Shown: positions 22,266 to 32,539 of the stretch, one piece after another
Position numbering within the stretch: position 1 is the stretch's first letter
Layout: the number at the start of each line of letters is the position of its first letter
Assembly (NCBI GenBank): GCA_963682055.1
Contig: OY821742.1
Coordinates: 18,348,135-18,412,134 of the forward strand
DNA: 64,000 nt
DNA from: Primula veris
Lineage: Eukaryota > Streptophyta > Magnoliopsida > Ericales > Primulaceae
Direction of reading: 5' to 3'
Translations under genes and position numbers: made by a program
The notes under the pieces: model-generated
Databases searched by the model: none
What the model was told of the DNA's origin: nothing
The model's input: only the letters and a program-made list of their open reading frames with translations

Positions 22266-23163
22266 GGTTTTTTTTTTTTGAATCATGTATTGTTGCGGTT
22301 TTTTTTTTTTTTATAGTAAATGTAAAATTTATCATTATCAAAGAAAAATATCCACAATTACAGCTCAAAAACATAAGTGAGACGGCCTTTACAACCAAAT
22401 TAAATCTATGCTGGAAAAAGCAACCTTACTAACTACCATAAAAAACATAAAAATTATCAGCTAAGCCTTATTCATTGCATGCAGTAATCATGAACATAGC
22501 AATCAACACAAAGCTGGACGTAAGTAAACCACGGTCATATTCCGGTCATTCCTTTCTCTCCGTATTTTATAAATAACAATAGAAAATAACAATTTTCCTC
22601 CCTTAGATCCATCAAAATTTTCCTTGAATTTATTTGTAGCCCAAGATATTTGTGGCACAAACAATAAGAGCAATTAAAGAAAATATGGTCCATAATTTCA
22701 GAGTGCGTATTACATAAATAACATGCATCATCATTAACTAAGTTCAAAGCCAGTAAGACGAGCCTTATTTTAAGTTTATCCATAATACTAAACCATAGAA
22801 TGAAAGCACATTTGCTTATTCTAATTCTAGGCCTTTTCTACACCAATTTAAATTTAAACCGAGGAACTTTAGCAGCTCTCATTCTAACTGAATTACATGA
22901 TGAGCTAACTGTAAAACCTGCATTATCAGGCACCCAAACAGCAACATCATTCAGATTTGAAGTAGGACAAGAGACCACATTTACCAGATTTATTAACTAA
23001 GTACTCCGCCATATTTTCAGAATGAGATTAAGAATGTTCCACATCCATTAGACACAATAGAGCTAACTTTTGCATTTCTTGAAAGCCCACAATTATATCT
23101 CACTATAGGGTTTAAAGTTTGATAAATTGGACCATAAGGCAAGGAGTGGTCATACCATAGAGA
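22266..23163 (-). pseudogene. LINE (non-LTR retrotransposon) 3' fragment with RT zinc-binding domain
   Basis: The minus strand reads SLWYDHSLPYGPIYQTLNP, then NLNDVAVWVPDNAGFTVSSS, RISKCAFILWFSIMDKLKIR and DDACYLCNTHSEIMDHIFFN. This is the C-terminal reverse-transcriptase zinc-binding region (zf-RVT) of plant L1-like LINEs, with the CxxC...HxxxC ligands visible at about 22680-22730. A frameshift and one stop break it. T-tracts at 22267-22279 and 22298-22313 fit a poly(A) tail on the minus strand. The 5' part is missing, as is usual for LINEs, or was cut off by the LTR that starts at 23164. Confidence 0.8.
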
Positions 23164-23830
23164 TGTTGGTTTTGATATACGTAAAATCAATAATTAAAAG
23201 TTCAAGGACTGAAGAGAAATAAACAATTTTATTTCTATAATGGAATATGACTCTATCACAAAATTCCGACACTTGCAGAATGTAAATGCAATTAATTAAA
23301 ATTCCAGACAGAATAATATAAGTTATTAAACTGCTGGACTGGTTTGTAATTAAACGAAACTGTCAGACAGAATAGTATGAAACTAAACTGCTGGACTGTT
23401 TGTTAATTAAAAGAAACTGCCAAACAGAATAGTATAATTACTAAACTGCTGGACTATTTCTGTAAATAAATTAAATGACTGAAAAGAAACTAATCTAATT
23501 ACAGAATTGAAACAATACTTTAAATAAATTACACAACGATAAAACAGAATTTAAATGTTACAGCTAAAGACAGAAAATTGAAATACTGAAATTAAATTAC
23601 AGAAATGAAATAAAATAAAAAAGGCATAAAAGAAATAGACGAGGCTACTGTTTAACAGTATGCCCTTAACAGATATTCGCCTAACCACCTTTCAGGTTTC
23701 TGGTTATGTTTGGCGCTTCGATCCCAAGATACAACGTCTCGGATGACTCGCCGGAAACTGGCGACGAGTCAAGGTCGAGCTGTTGGTGGATGACTCTCTC
23801 TGACTAAAATATAATCCTGATTTGGAGAGA

Positions 23831-24252
23831 TGATATATGCTGCTGTGTTTTATTTCAGAATGTTGTGTTTTGACCTGTGGGGGGTCTGCCTATTTATAGG
23901 TTGGCTGAGTATTTCAGCCATTAAAGTCACTTACTACTGTCAGTTTTCGAAATTCGAAACTACAGTATTAACTTTGCAATGAATTCATATTTATTGCAAC
24001 AGTTACAGCTTTGCTGGAAGCTTTTGCCGAACAGGCGCGCATGATATATGTTGCTGTGTTTTATTTCAGAATGTTTTGTTTTGACCTGTGGGGGGTCTGC
24101 CTATTTATAGGCTGACTGAGTATTTCAGCCATTAAAGTCACTTTACTACTGTCAGTTTTTGAAATTCGAAACTGCAGTATTAACTTTGCAATTAATTCAT
24201 ATTTATTGCAACAATTACAGCCGAACAAACGCGCTTTTGCCGAACTGGCACG
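23831..24252 (-). repeat. 211-bp tandem duplication carrying the LTR TATA box
   Basis: The segment starting TGATATATGYTGCTGTG occurs at 23831 and 24042, offset 211 bp, and the copies are highly similar. Each contains CCTATAAATAGGCAG on the minus strand (about 23886-23900 and 24097-24111), so this LTR has two TATA boxes. Each copy ends in a GCTTTTGCCGAACAGGCGCG unit. Confidence 0.9.
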
Positions 24253-24295
24253 CTTTTGCCGAACAGGCGCGCTTTTGTCGAACAGGCGTGTTTTT
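24220..24295 (-). repeat. 19-bp GC-rich minisatellite, four units
   Basis: Units starting GYCGAAC begin at 24220, 24239, 24258 and 24277, exactly 19 bp apart (form GCCGAACAGGCGCGCTTTT). They lie in U3 about 110 bp upstream of the proximal TATA box. The related solo LTR has a different GC-rich array at the matching place. Confidence 0.88.
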
Positions 24296-24517
24296 GGTAC
24301 ATCAATACACACATGTGTTTGTGGACACACACCTTAAATGAGGATAACTCATTGGAAATTGTAAGTGAACTATAAGATATCCACAAGTTTCTAGGTAGAA
24401 TTGAATAAAATTATGATTATCGTAATTGGAACAAAATCTCTTTCCTATTTTTCATAACTTACAATGAAACGGTTGTCTGCTGAAAAAGAAGCATCAGAAA
24501 TCGCCCAAAGAAAGTTT

Positions 24518-25974
24518 TGTTGGAAAAATGTTGGAAAAACATGGTTTTTAAACATATTTGTTCCAAGTGGTCAGGGACCATCTTTGAGTCAATTTTCAAT
24601 GCGACTCCTCAGTTTTTCTGAGGCCATACTCAATGCGTTTGAGTAGCTCGTGTGACGAGTTTCGCAACGGTATATCACATGACCCATTCGGAGGAAGGGT
24701 GTGAATGATAATTGGACTCGAAGGTTGGTACTCGAAAGAGGGAAAAACCGAAATCTGAAAAATGAAGTAGAGAGTGGGAATAAACCATGAGGGTTATCCC
24801 ACATTGGAAAATCAAGGTTGATTTTCACTCTATATATACAAGTCCATCCTATGTAGTTGGTAAACTAATAAAGTCCACATACCCATGAGTGGGTTAGTGT
24901 GTACCACACACGCGCGCGCTCGCTCGGGTCTCGGGACTCGGGCCTCGGGTCACGGGACGCGGGACGCGGGACGCGGGATTTGGGATTTGGGCCGCGGGAT
25001 GCGGGATGCGGGATTTGGGTCTTGGGTCTTGGGATTTGGGGAATGTCTCGGGTCTCGGGTCTTGGGTCTTGTACTAAATATGAAAAGGGACTTTTGCATA
25101 TTTGCAAGAGCAGTCCCTAGAGTTCCAAAAGGTTTGAAACTCCAGCAGTAATTGGAGGCGGATTCTGGGGATGTAACTCCCAGAAGTTAATGACCACATT
25201 TAATTATGCGGTTTCAGAATCCTCTATAAAGAGGCAGCCATCCCTTCACATTTCATACATTCGAAATCAGTCTACCTTCTCTCTAAAACAGCATATTTTT
25301 TCATAGCATTTAGAACCAGAGAGAACCACCCACCAACAGCTCGACTTAGACTCGTCGCCAGTTTCCGGCGAGTCTTCCGAGAGACGTTGTACCTTGGGAT
25401 CGAAGCCCCAACGCAACCAGAAACCTTAAGGTGGTTGGGCGAATATCAGTTAAGGGCATACTGTTAACAGTAGTCTCGTCGATTGTTTTTTACATTCTGT
25501 CCATTTATTTTCCGTACTTAAATTCTGTCTTTTCAATTCTGTTTTTCCAATTCAGTATTTAAATTTCAGTTTTTAATATTCTGTCCTTAGCTGTAGTCTT
25601 TTATTCTGTTTTGTACTATTCTGTAATTAGTTTAAAGTTCTGTTTTATTGCTGTAATTACATTTCTGTAATTTAATTATGTAATTAGTATAGTTTCAATT
25701 CAGTCCTGTATTTTCAATTCATAACAGAACAGTCCGGCTGTTAAGTTTTTACTTTCCAGTCCGGCAGTTTCTTTTAATTACAAAACAGTACATCAGATTA
25801 TTAATTGATAATAATCTGATAACGTTTTTTTTTTATTTACGTTTCAGTACCTACATGTTGTAATCAGTTTATTGTATTCCATTTGGAAATTAATAAAGAT
25901 TACACTGGTTTTATTTAATTATTGTTTAGTCCTTTATTTATTATTAATTGTTATTTCGTACACGGAAACCAACA
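24518..25974 (+). mobile_element. Copia solo LTR with intact 5-bp target duplication
   Basis: Starts TGTTGGAAAAATG and ends GGAAACCAACA, a 6-bp terminal inverted repeat TGTTGG/CCAACA. The flanks AGTTT at 24513-24517 and 25975-25979 are a perfect 5-bp target duplication. No internal region is present, so it arose by LTR-LTR recombination. U3 has a G-triplet array (24926-25066) and a TATA box at 25223-25230. U5 holds the family motif gttgtaccttgggatcgaag at about 25387. Confidence 0.93.
24926..25066 (+). repeat. Heptad GGG array in the solo LTR U3
   Basis: GGG triplets occur at exact 7-bp spacing: 24926, 33, 40, 47, 54, 61, 68, 75, 82, 89, 96, 25003, 10, 17, 24, 31 and 38. After a 12-bp step they continue at 25050, 25057 and 25064. 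Units are of form GGGACGC, GGGATTT and GGGTCTT. The run has strong G-quadruplex potential on the plus strand. Open frames rich in Gly, Arg and Ser across it are artefacts of the repeat. Confidence 0.95.
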
Positions 25975-26213
25975 AGTTTTTGCCTCTATTTCGTTTCAAA
26001 TTCACCATCCACACCATCAACACTATATATCCTTATCTCACCAGCTTGATGTGATAAAAGCTGAAGGAATTTGATAAAAGTTATAGGAATTTAATTCCAT
26101 ACCACATAGATATGGTTGTATTTGTCAAGTGCAAGAAATTACTTTTTCCCTTATTTAACCTATCGTTTTCTGTTTTTAACATACCAGTGAAATAAGCTTT
26201 GCTCGAAACAAAC

Positions 26214-26591
26214 CTGAAAGCCAGCAACCAAAAGAGAACCATCCACATAAAACGGAGAAATGTATGCACAGCTACTCAGACTATTGACTCTTTTCGGGCC
26301 TTAAACTAGTATATATCGGCTTGAAACATGATAATTTTCCAAAGTTGAAAACCTACCTTTTCCTGAATAATTACTCTTTCGGACCGCTAACATTTTTACT
26401 GGGGAAGCAGGTAATCTGGACTTGCCATTTAGGATCCGACTCAGTAACTCACAGTTGGGCGTTGAATTAAGATTTGTCCTTTTCATAATATCTTGATCAA
26501 AATTGCCTGAAAGCATACATGTAGAATGTTGTGGGTTCTTCGTTGTATTCTTGAGAAGATAGTTTAGTGATTCGCCATCTCGAATTGGCAT
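26214..26591 (-). pseudogene. LEC14B-like WD40 gene fragment
   Basis: The minus strand reads LLSRILNGKSRLPASPVKML, AVRKSNYSGKGRFS, then NYHVSSRYILV, a TAA stop, GPKRVNS and SSCAYISPFYVDGSLLVAGF followed by Q and a GTTTGTTTC donor-like site. This is the N-terminal region just before and at the first WD40 repeat of plant LEC14B-type proteins (family pattern SPVKMLxGREANYSGKGRFS and SQFSxDGSLFVAGFQ). The in-frame stop near 26308 and the lack of later exons make it a pseudogene. Its 5' side is cut by the copia element at 26614. Intron-like sequence follows at 25980-26213. Confidence 0.75.
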
Positions 26592-26613
26592 TATTAGTTG
26601 CCCTTCATGTTCA

Positions 26614-26869
26614 TGTTGTATGAACTTGAGTTTATTTCTTTTTATTTAGATAAATTATTTTTCTTTTTTTTATATCAATTACATCAAGATCAAAGGCCTT
26701 TATATAGGCTACCGAGAATACGAAACAATTCAAGATACATTAATAGTAATTCATGTATCAACTCTTCACATGACCACATAAATGAATGTTCGTGTATGGG
26801 CCCTTCATATGAACACGCAAATCAATTTGGTTTGCTAGTCTTGATTCATGAATTTGGTTTGCTCCAACA
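26614..26869 (-). repeat. 3' LTR of the integrase-less copia
   Basis: TGTTGTATGAACTTGAG to GCTCCAACA on the plus strand, matching 29980-30234. Terminal TGTTG/CAACA inverted repeat. Confidence 0.9.
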
Positions 26870-27416
26870 TTGCCTCCCCTAAACCAAAATTCCTTCGAAC
26901 TCCTAATGCAGCAACATTTTTTAAGAACGTCGGACCTCCAAGTGGCTTGGTGAAGATATCAGCAAGTTGTTCTTCACTTCGACAATACTCAAGGTTGACT
27001 TCTCCTTCACGAACAAGATCCCTTAGAAAATGAAATCGCAAACGGATATGCTTTGTTTTTCCATGCAAAACTGGATCCTTTGAGACTGAAATAGTAGAAC
27101 TATTGTCACAATATAGGGTTGTAGGATAATTTTTCTTGAAATTCAAGTTCTCCAAAATTACTCTTAGCCATAAAGTTTGACATCCAGCCAAGGATGCTGC
27201 GATGTATTCGACTTCGGTGGTAGATAGCGCTACTACCGGTTGCTTCTTTGAACACCAAGATATCATTCCACTTCCAAGGCTAAATGCATAGCCCGAAGTG
27301 CTTCGTGAATCATCAATGCTTCCACCAAAATCACTGTCCGTATACCCAACAAGTTTCACGGGCACACGAGTTTCATAGAAAATACCATAAGTAATGGTTC
27401 CTTTGATGTATCGCAA
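26870..27416 (-). pseudogene. Copia RNase H domain
   Basis: The end of the copia pol polyprotein. It reads VKLVGYTDSDFGGSIDDSRS, TSGYAFSLGSGMISWCSKKQ, VALSTTEVEYIAASLAG, LYCDNSSTISVSKDPV, KTKHIRLRFHFLRD and the closing ADIFTKPLGG. Acidic RNase H residues are visible (D in YTDSDF, E in EVEYIA, D in YCDNSS). This stretch is open, but it is separated from RT by a stop/shift near 27420-27435. Confidence 0.88.
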
Positions 27417-27434
27417 GATTCTTTTTGCAGCTTT

Positions 27435-28591
27435 CTAATGGTTTGAGTAAGGTTTCTCCATAAACCTGGTAATCAAGCTTACTGCATACATGATATCGGG
27501 CCTCGTAGCAGTGAGATACATCAAATTTCCAACAAGGCTTCGAAACAAAGTTGGATCCACTAGCTTTCCTTCACCATTCTTGCTCAATTTCAAACCTGTG
27601 ATAGAAGGAGTGGAAACAGGATTTGAATTTTTCATGTTGAATTTCTCCAACAATTTTGTTGCATACTTTTCTTGCGAGATAAATATGCCTTCTTTCGATT
27701 GTTGCACATTTATGCCAAGAAAATGATGTAGTTCTCCCAAATCAGTCATCTCGAATTCATTCATCATTGAATTTTTGAATTTTGATAACATCTCCACATC
27801 ATCTCCGGTAAGGATGAGATCATCTACATAAAGACTCACAATCATGAAGCCTCCTTTTGGATTGCTTTTGACGTAAAGAGTGTGCTCAAATGGACATCTT
27901 TCAAAACCACACTTCAAAAAAAATTCATTAATTCGATCATACCATGCACGGGGAGATTGCTTCAGCCCGTATAAAGCCTTTCGCAGCTTATACACCTTTT
28001 CTTCTTCACCTTCTTTACAAAACCGGGAGGTTGCTCAAGGTAAATTTCATCTTGAAGAAAACCATTCTAGAAAGCTGATTTTACATCCATTTGCAACAAT
28101 TTCCAGTCATTTTGAGCAGCAAGAGAGATTATCAATCGAATCGTATCAAGTTTAGAAACAGGGGCGAAAACCTCATTGAAATCTTCGCCTTCTTTTTGCT
28201 TGTAACCCTTCGCAACCAATCGTGCTTTGTGCTTGTTGATAGAGCCATCAAGATTGGTTTTAGTCTTGAACACCCACTTCACACCAATGGTAGATTTGTG
28301 TGAAGGTAGCGAAGTAAGCTCCCACGTACAATTCTTTCCAATTGACTTGATTTCTTCGTTCATAGCACGAACCCATTTTTCATCTTTTGATGCATCATTA
28401 TAAATGACTAGATCTTTTCCCGCAAAGAATGCAAAGTATACGTGATCAGTTGTGGCCATTTCTTCGGTTGCATCATAGATCTCTCTCAAAGATCTAGTTT
28501 TTCTATTTGTCATTGGTGGTGAATTTTGTTGTGGTTCACCCCCATTATTTTCAGGTTGCATTTCAACACCAACATCTACATGTTGTTCCAA
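27435..28591 (-). pseudogene. Copia reverse transcriptase, broken
   Basis: It reads DEKWVRAMNEEIKSIGKNCT, KWVFKTKTNLDGSINKHKAR, LVAKGYKQKEGEDFNEVFAP and LLQMDVKSAF, then a TAG, EIYLEQPPGFV, a frameshift near 28000, and LRKALYGLKQSPRAWYDRIN with the catalytic SLYVDDLILTGDD (about 27795-27835). Order and motifs are normal for copia. The N-terminal linker (MEQHVDVGVEMQPENNGGEP) follows the protease part almost directly, marking the integrase deletion. Confidence 0.88.
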
Positions 28592-28600
28592 AGAGTTTTC

Positions 28601-29110
28601 TTATTTTTCAAGATTGAGAGTTTGCCATTCAGGCATTTCCGCATAATTATTGATAACATCAAGTTTGAGAGGGAACAATTTATTTGACCCCATAACAATC
28701 TTCACCACATGCTGATTGTTCTTTTTCATGGTGCACATGTCTCCAACAAATTTGAAATCAAATCCTTTCTGTAGTAAGTGACCAACGCTGAGAAGGTTGC
28801 TTCGCAAACCTGGTACGTAAAGTACCTCCGACATTTTCTCGATTCTTTCGGTCTTAGTTTTGAAAGAGATTTCACCAACACCTTGAATTTTATAAGTTTT
28901 GGCATCCCCAATGGTAACCAGTCCATTGTTAGTTTCCACAAGAGTAGATAACAGATTTTTATTACCCGTCATATGTCTACTTGCTCCACTATCCAAGTAC
29001 CAAATGTTTTCAACATTTCCATCAGAAACAATCAACAAAGTTTCTGATTTCTCACATTCGTTATGCATAAAACCGGCACGGATTTTTTTTCGGGATGTTT
29101 TTCCCAACAA
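28601..29110 (-). pseudogene. Copia protease followed by the deletion scar
   Basis: The retropepsin-like motif WYLDSGASRHMTGNKNLLST (DSGA active site, about 29000) is intact, followed by VLYVPGLRSNLLSVGHLLQK and the start of the pre-integrase segment (NKLFPLKLDVINN). The HHCC and DDE parts of integrase that should follow are absent; the frame ends at 28601 and RT-linker sequence begins within 10 bp. Confidence 0.85.
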
Positions 29111-29961
29111 TCATTTTCTTTATGTCCAGGTTTATTGCAAAAATTACACTCAAAGTAAGGTTTTGTACCTTTGTAAGTGCTTCTTCCTTTACCTTTATAG
29201 AATGATGGTTTCTCCTCCTTCTTCGATTCGTCATTTTTGCCACCACGACCTTTGTCTCGTCCACGAGATAAGCCATGTCTTTTCGTGAATGTATATTGGG
29301 ATTTTAGAGCTTGATCTTGAGAAGAAATGCCTTGAGTACTTCTCTGTAAAATTCTAGCCTCATGAGCTTCCAATCTTCCTTGCAAACCTTCAAGTGTCAT
29401 TGTAGATAAATCATTTGATTCTTCAATAGCGACCACAATATGGTCAAATTTAATTTGCAAGCTCCGCAAAATTTTCTCAACCTATTTTTGAGTCTCTACG
29501 ACTTCTCCATTTGATGCCATTTGGTTTATAATGGAAGAGATACGAGTAAAGTACTCTGAAATCTTTTCATTTTCTTTCATCTCCAGTTTTTCGAATTCAG
29601 CTCGTAACGATTGCAAGCGAACTTTCTTCACTTGATCTTGTCCGTAATATGTCGTATCCAATATTTTCCAAGCCTCTTGAGCATTTGAAACTTTTGAAAT
29701 TCTCTCATAAACAGGAATTTCTAGTGCTTGATAAATTTGGAAGAGTGTCTTCCTATCCTTTTGCTTTCGGTTCTTTAGAAGATCTTTTTGGGGGGTGGTG
29801 AGTTGAGTTTCGTCTTCAGGCGCACCAACACCTTCTTCAACCACACTCCATAGGTCTTGAGATTCAAGACATAACCTCATTAGATTGCTCCAATAATCAA
29901 ACCTTTCATCATTGAACCGATGAACAAGGGAAACGAGGTTGTTGGACATTTTTTTAATCAA
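29032..29961 (-). pseudogene. Copia gag, two parts split by a stop
   Basis: The capsid part (29961-29482) starts MSNNLVSLVHRFNDERFDYW and has the UBN2-type gag signature (DLWSVVEEG, AWKILDTTYYGQDQVKK, EYFTRISSIINQM). After a TAG near 29479 the C-terminal part continues ([20 protein letters not shown]). It ends with the zinc knuckle [15 protein letters not shown] (CX2CX4HX4C, about 29105-29150), which binds RNA. One substitution separates the two halves. Confidence 0.85.
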
Positions 29962-29979
29962 ATCAAGCTCTGATACCAG

Positions 29980-30234
29980 TTTGTATGAATTTGAGTTTAT
30001 TTCTTTTTATTTAGATAAATTATTTTTCTTTTTTTTATATCAATTACATCAAGATCAAAAGCCTTTATATAGACTACCGAGAATACGAAACAATTCAAGA
30101 TACATTAATAGTAATTCATGTATCAACTCTTCACATGACCACATAAATGAATGTTCATGTATGGGCTCTTCATATGAACACGCAAATCAATTTGGTTTGC
30201 TAGTCTTGATTCATCAATTTGGTTTGCTCCAACA
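29980..30234 (-). repeat. 5' LTR of the integrase-less copia
   Basis: TTTGTATGAATTTGAG to GCTCCAACA on the plus strand; the PBS complement AAGCTCTGATACCA lies just to its left. Confidence 0.9.
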
Positions 30235-31174
30235 GATATCTTCGTAAATGTGTCAGAATTTTTTAGTCTTAATGAATAACTTTTTGTTAATTTATTAACT
30301 ATCCATTATTCCGAGTGTTAAAAATAATATGAGTTTTTTCGATTTACATATATTTTAGCTTATCAATATTTTTGGTTTCTCATTCTCAATCGTTATGCAT
30401 GTACATTGCTTCAGAGTTGTAAATCTACCTAGCACATAATGAGCGCAGGGACGCCTCTATAACATTCTTCTATTAAGTTCACAACAAGAAGAAACTGACA
30501 GAATTAACCCAAAGTAAAAACTTATATCTCAACATTCCACAAAGTCTTGATAAGCAAACATGTAATACATTATTACCCAGTATCATACATATGAACCAAG
30601 ACAGACTAGGCAATAAGTAAGTGAGAAGAGGCAAGAGGATGAAAGTCCCTGTGATCGAAGTGACGATCTTTTGAGTGAATTGTTGGACAACTTAATTGAC
30701 AAGATATAAGTTCAATTCGAGTATGATACATGAGCACTTGGTATATAGGAAAAGGCCACTGGGCGTTTTTTTTTTTAAGAAAAAATATTCATAGCTGTTT
30801 GATATTAAACCATCGAACCGTGAAAACACATGGACAAGCTGAGATGCGAGGCAGCGTAGTTTTTCTTTTTCGAACTCTTCTTGAAACATTTAGGAGCAGC
30901 TTTCAATATGTTTGCCCATCTCTGCAAATAATTAACATATACCCATTGTGAGCTGTAACTAAATTTAATAACTCAAGCTTCAACTTATTTCTCACGAATA
31001 AATTCGATTAAATGTAGGTCCTGTTAGAGTGCACCCTTTAAAAAAGTCGCAATGTGTCTGGTAAAAACAACTGTGCACTATAGTCTAAACGTAGTCAAAA
31101 TCCTCATATAATTCAATTAGGGGTTAATCGTTTATCATACTATCTTTGACAATAGATGTTATATCTTCTGTTGT
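30235..31174. other. Interval without a recognised gene
   Basis: Moderately AT-rich with no convincing coding stretch, terminal repeat or RNA gene. Short open frames here lack codon structure or homology that I can see. Confidence 0.5.
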
Positions 31175-31177
31175 GAT

Positions 31178-31575
31178 GGAAACATAGTTCCATTTCTCAA
31201 AACTTTTAACCGCAAAATATAACTTTTGGGAACCATCTTTTTGGAAGGTTTTTTTCGACTACTGTTATTTCTATGACTTTGGATAAGAAAAACCTCAAAT
31301 CTCAAACAGAAATTCAGAAAATATATAATAAAAAAAATTAGAACCCACTCTGCTATAAGCTGTGAGGGTACCTTTTATCTGCTGTAACGACCAAAAAAGT
31401 AGTTCCATTTTACAAAACTTTTATCCATAAAAAATAACTTTTGGGAACCCATACTAGTATACTACCGTTAGTTCTATGACTTCGAACAACAAAACCCTCA
31501 AATCTCAAACAATAATTCAGAAAATATAAAAAAAACAGAGCCCATTCTGCTAGAAGCTATGAAAGCACCTTTTTT
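31178..31575. repeat. Diverged tandem duplication of about 200 bp
   Basis: The block GTTCCATTT..CAAAACTTTT, AACTTTTGGGAACC, CTCAAATCTCAAACA, ATTCAGAAAATATA, CTGCTA.AAGCT occurs at about 31189-31375 and again at 31403-31572. The second copy reaches the 3' end of the coding-like exon on the minus strand, so the repeat is probably intron or 3'-flanking DNA of that gene. Confidence 0.7.
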
Positions 31576-31955
31576 GGAACATGAGAGTCAGAAGAAGGTA
31601 AAAGTGGAGCGGGAGACGAATCAAATAAATCACCACCCGATATCTTCTTCAACTTCATCTTCTTTTTGGTGCTTTGCTTCATCATATTATTGACACAAAC
31701 ATTGAGATTTTAGGAATCTAATGGTTTGCTTAGTATCTTCTTTTTGTCCTTTTCGTAATTATCGAGTTGAAGAGGTGGGAGATGGGGTTTCACCAAAGGG
31801 GACCAAATCGAACTCTCTGAGTAATTGAAATCTAACTTCAAATGAGAAGGCGAAGAATAAGAACGGATTTGTTGTGGGAATTTGGAGAGAAGCTCATTAG
31901 ACATGGAATCTTCCAAATATTCCACAACCCTAACTGTTCTTATTCCATTTTTCAT
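31557..31955 (-). CDS. Unidentified coding-like exon with one in-frame stop
   Basis: Starts MKNGIRTVRVVEYLEDSMSN and continues FPQQIRSYSSPSHLKLDFNY, SSIWSPLVKPHLPPLQLDNY, KKKILSKPLDS, then TAA (31710-31712). The same frame continues without shift: VNNMMKQSTKKKMKLKKISG, DLFDSSPAPLLPSSDSHVPK, ending before GTGCTTTCATAG. Composition is protein-like (Ser/Pro/Lys-rich, no low-complexity DNA). The sequence after PKK could be a splice donor (AAG|GTGC). One substitution would remove the stop, so this may be a short protein, the first exon of a gene, or a recent pseudogene. I do not recognise the family. Confidence 0.4.
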
Positions 31956-32539
31956 TCTAGATCTTGTGATTCAACTCTCTTTTTTGTTTATGTACGTTGT
32001 ATATATTGTTGTAGAGTTTCACAATATATATGAAAATAACTGGTAGTTGGAGGAATAAGGGAAGGTATATATGGAATTAAATGAGATGAGAAAAAAATCT
32101 TTTATTGGTGGCCAAAAAGTAGCCGTTGCAATTCTTGTATTCTATTGCTAACGTACGTATGGTGGGCCATCACGTATTCCATGACAGCAACCTTAATTAA
32201 TTTTTAGGATAAATTTTGGATTGCACTATGAAAACAAAAATATTTAATAATTGATTCATAAAACTGAAACTAATTAAAGATTGTTCCATTTTTCCTAACT
32301 AACCAATAAAAATGTAAAAAGTCAGAAAAAATGAAAAAATCCAGAAAATAAAAATGCAAAAATGAAAAAATAAAAAAAATATAAAAAAATCCAAAAAAAA
32401 TAAATGAGGTAAAATCCCGAAAAAACACGATTTTTTATAAAAAAATCCCAATCCCAAAAAATCAAAAAAAAATCCTAAATAATCAACAAAAATCTAAAAT
32501 CAACAAAAATCCAAAAACGCAAAAAAAAACAAAAAAAAA

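Larger units (their letters stand above)
23164..24393 (-). repeat. Copia-type LTR, minus orientation, with duplicated promoter
   Basis: The 3' boundary (minus orientation) is the CCAACA end, TGTTGG at 23164 on the plus strand. The U5 part 23640-23800 matches the reverse complement of the solo LTR at 25330-25480 (gttgtaYcttgggatcgaag, tgttaagggcatactgtt). The 5' boundary is worn; I place it near 24393 by analogy with the related TGTTGGAAAACT start. U3 contains a 211-bp tandem duplication and a 19-bp minisatellite. Copies of AAACTGCTGGACTG at about 23326, 23386 and 23442 form a further imperfect repeat of about 60 bp. Confidence 0.75.
26614..30234 (-). mobile_element. Ty1/copia element lacking integrase (about 3.6 kb)
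   Basis: Two LTRs of about 255 bp (26614-26869 and 29980-30234) differ at roughly 6-7 sites, about 97% identical. The minus-strand order is LTR, PBS (TGGTATCAGAGCTTG, 29964-29978), gag, protease, RT, RNase H, PPT (GGTTTAGGGGAGGCAA, about 26870-26885), LTR. The whole integrase between protease and RT is absent, a loss of about 1.2-1.4 kb compared with usual copia length. No clear target duplication was found. It lies next to the LEC14B-like fragment and probably interrupted it. Confidence 0.9.

Noticed and set aside
24885..25151. Open frames of 70-90 codons rich in Gly, Arg and Ser on both strands
   Set aside because: They are translations of the 7-bp GGG array in the LTR; no codon signal and no independent gene context.
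26598..26882. 94-codon ORF (and its twin at 29939-30247)
   Set aside because: Translation of the copia LTR; both copies follow the LTR boundaries.
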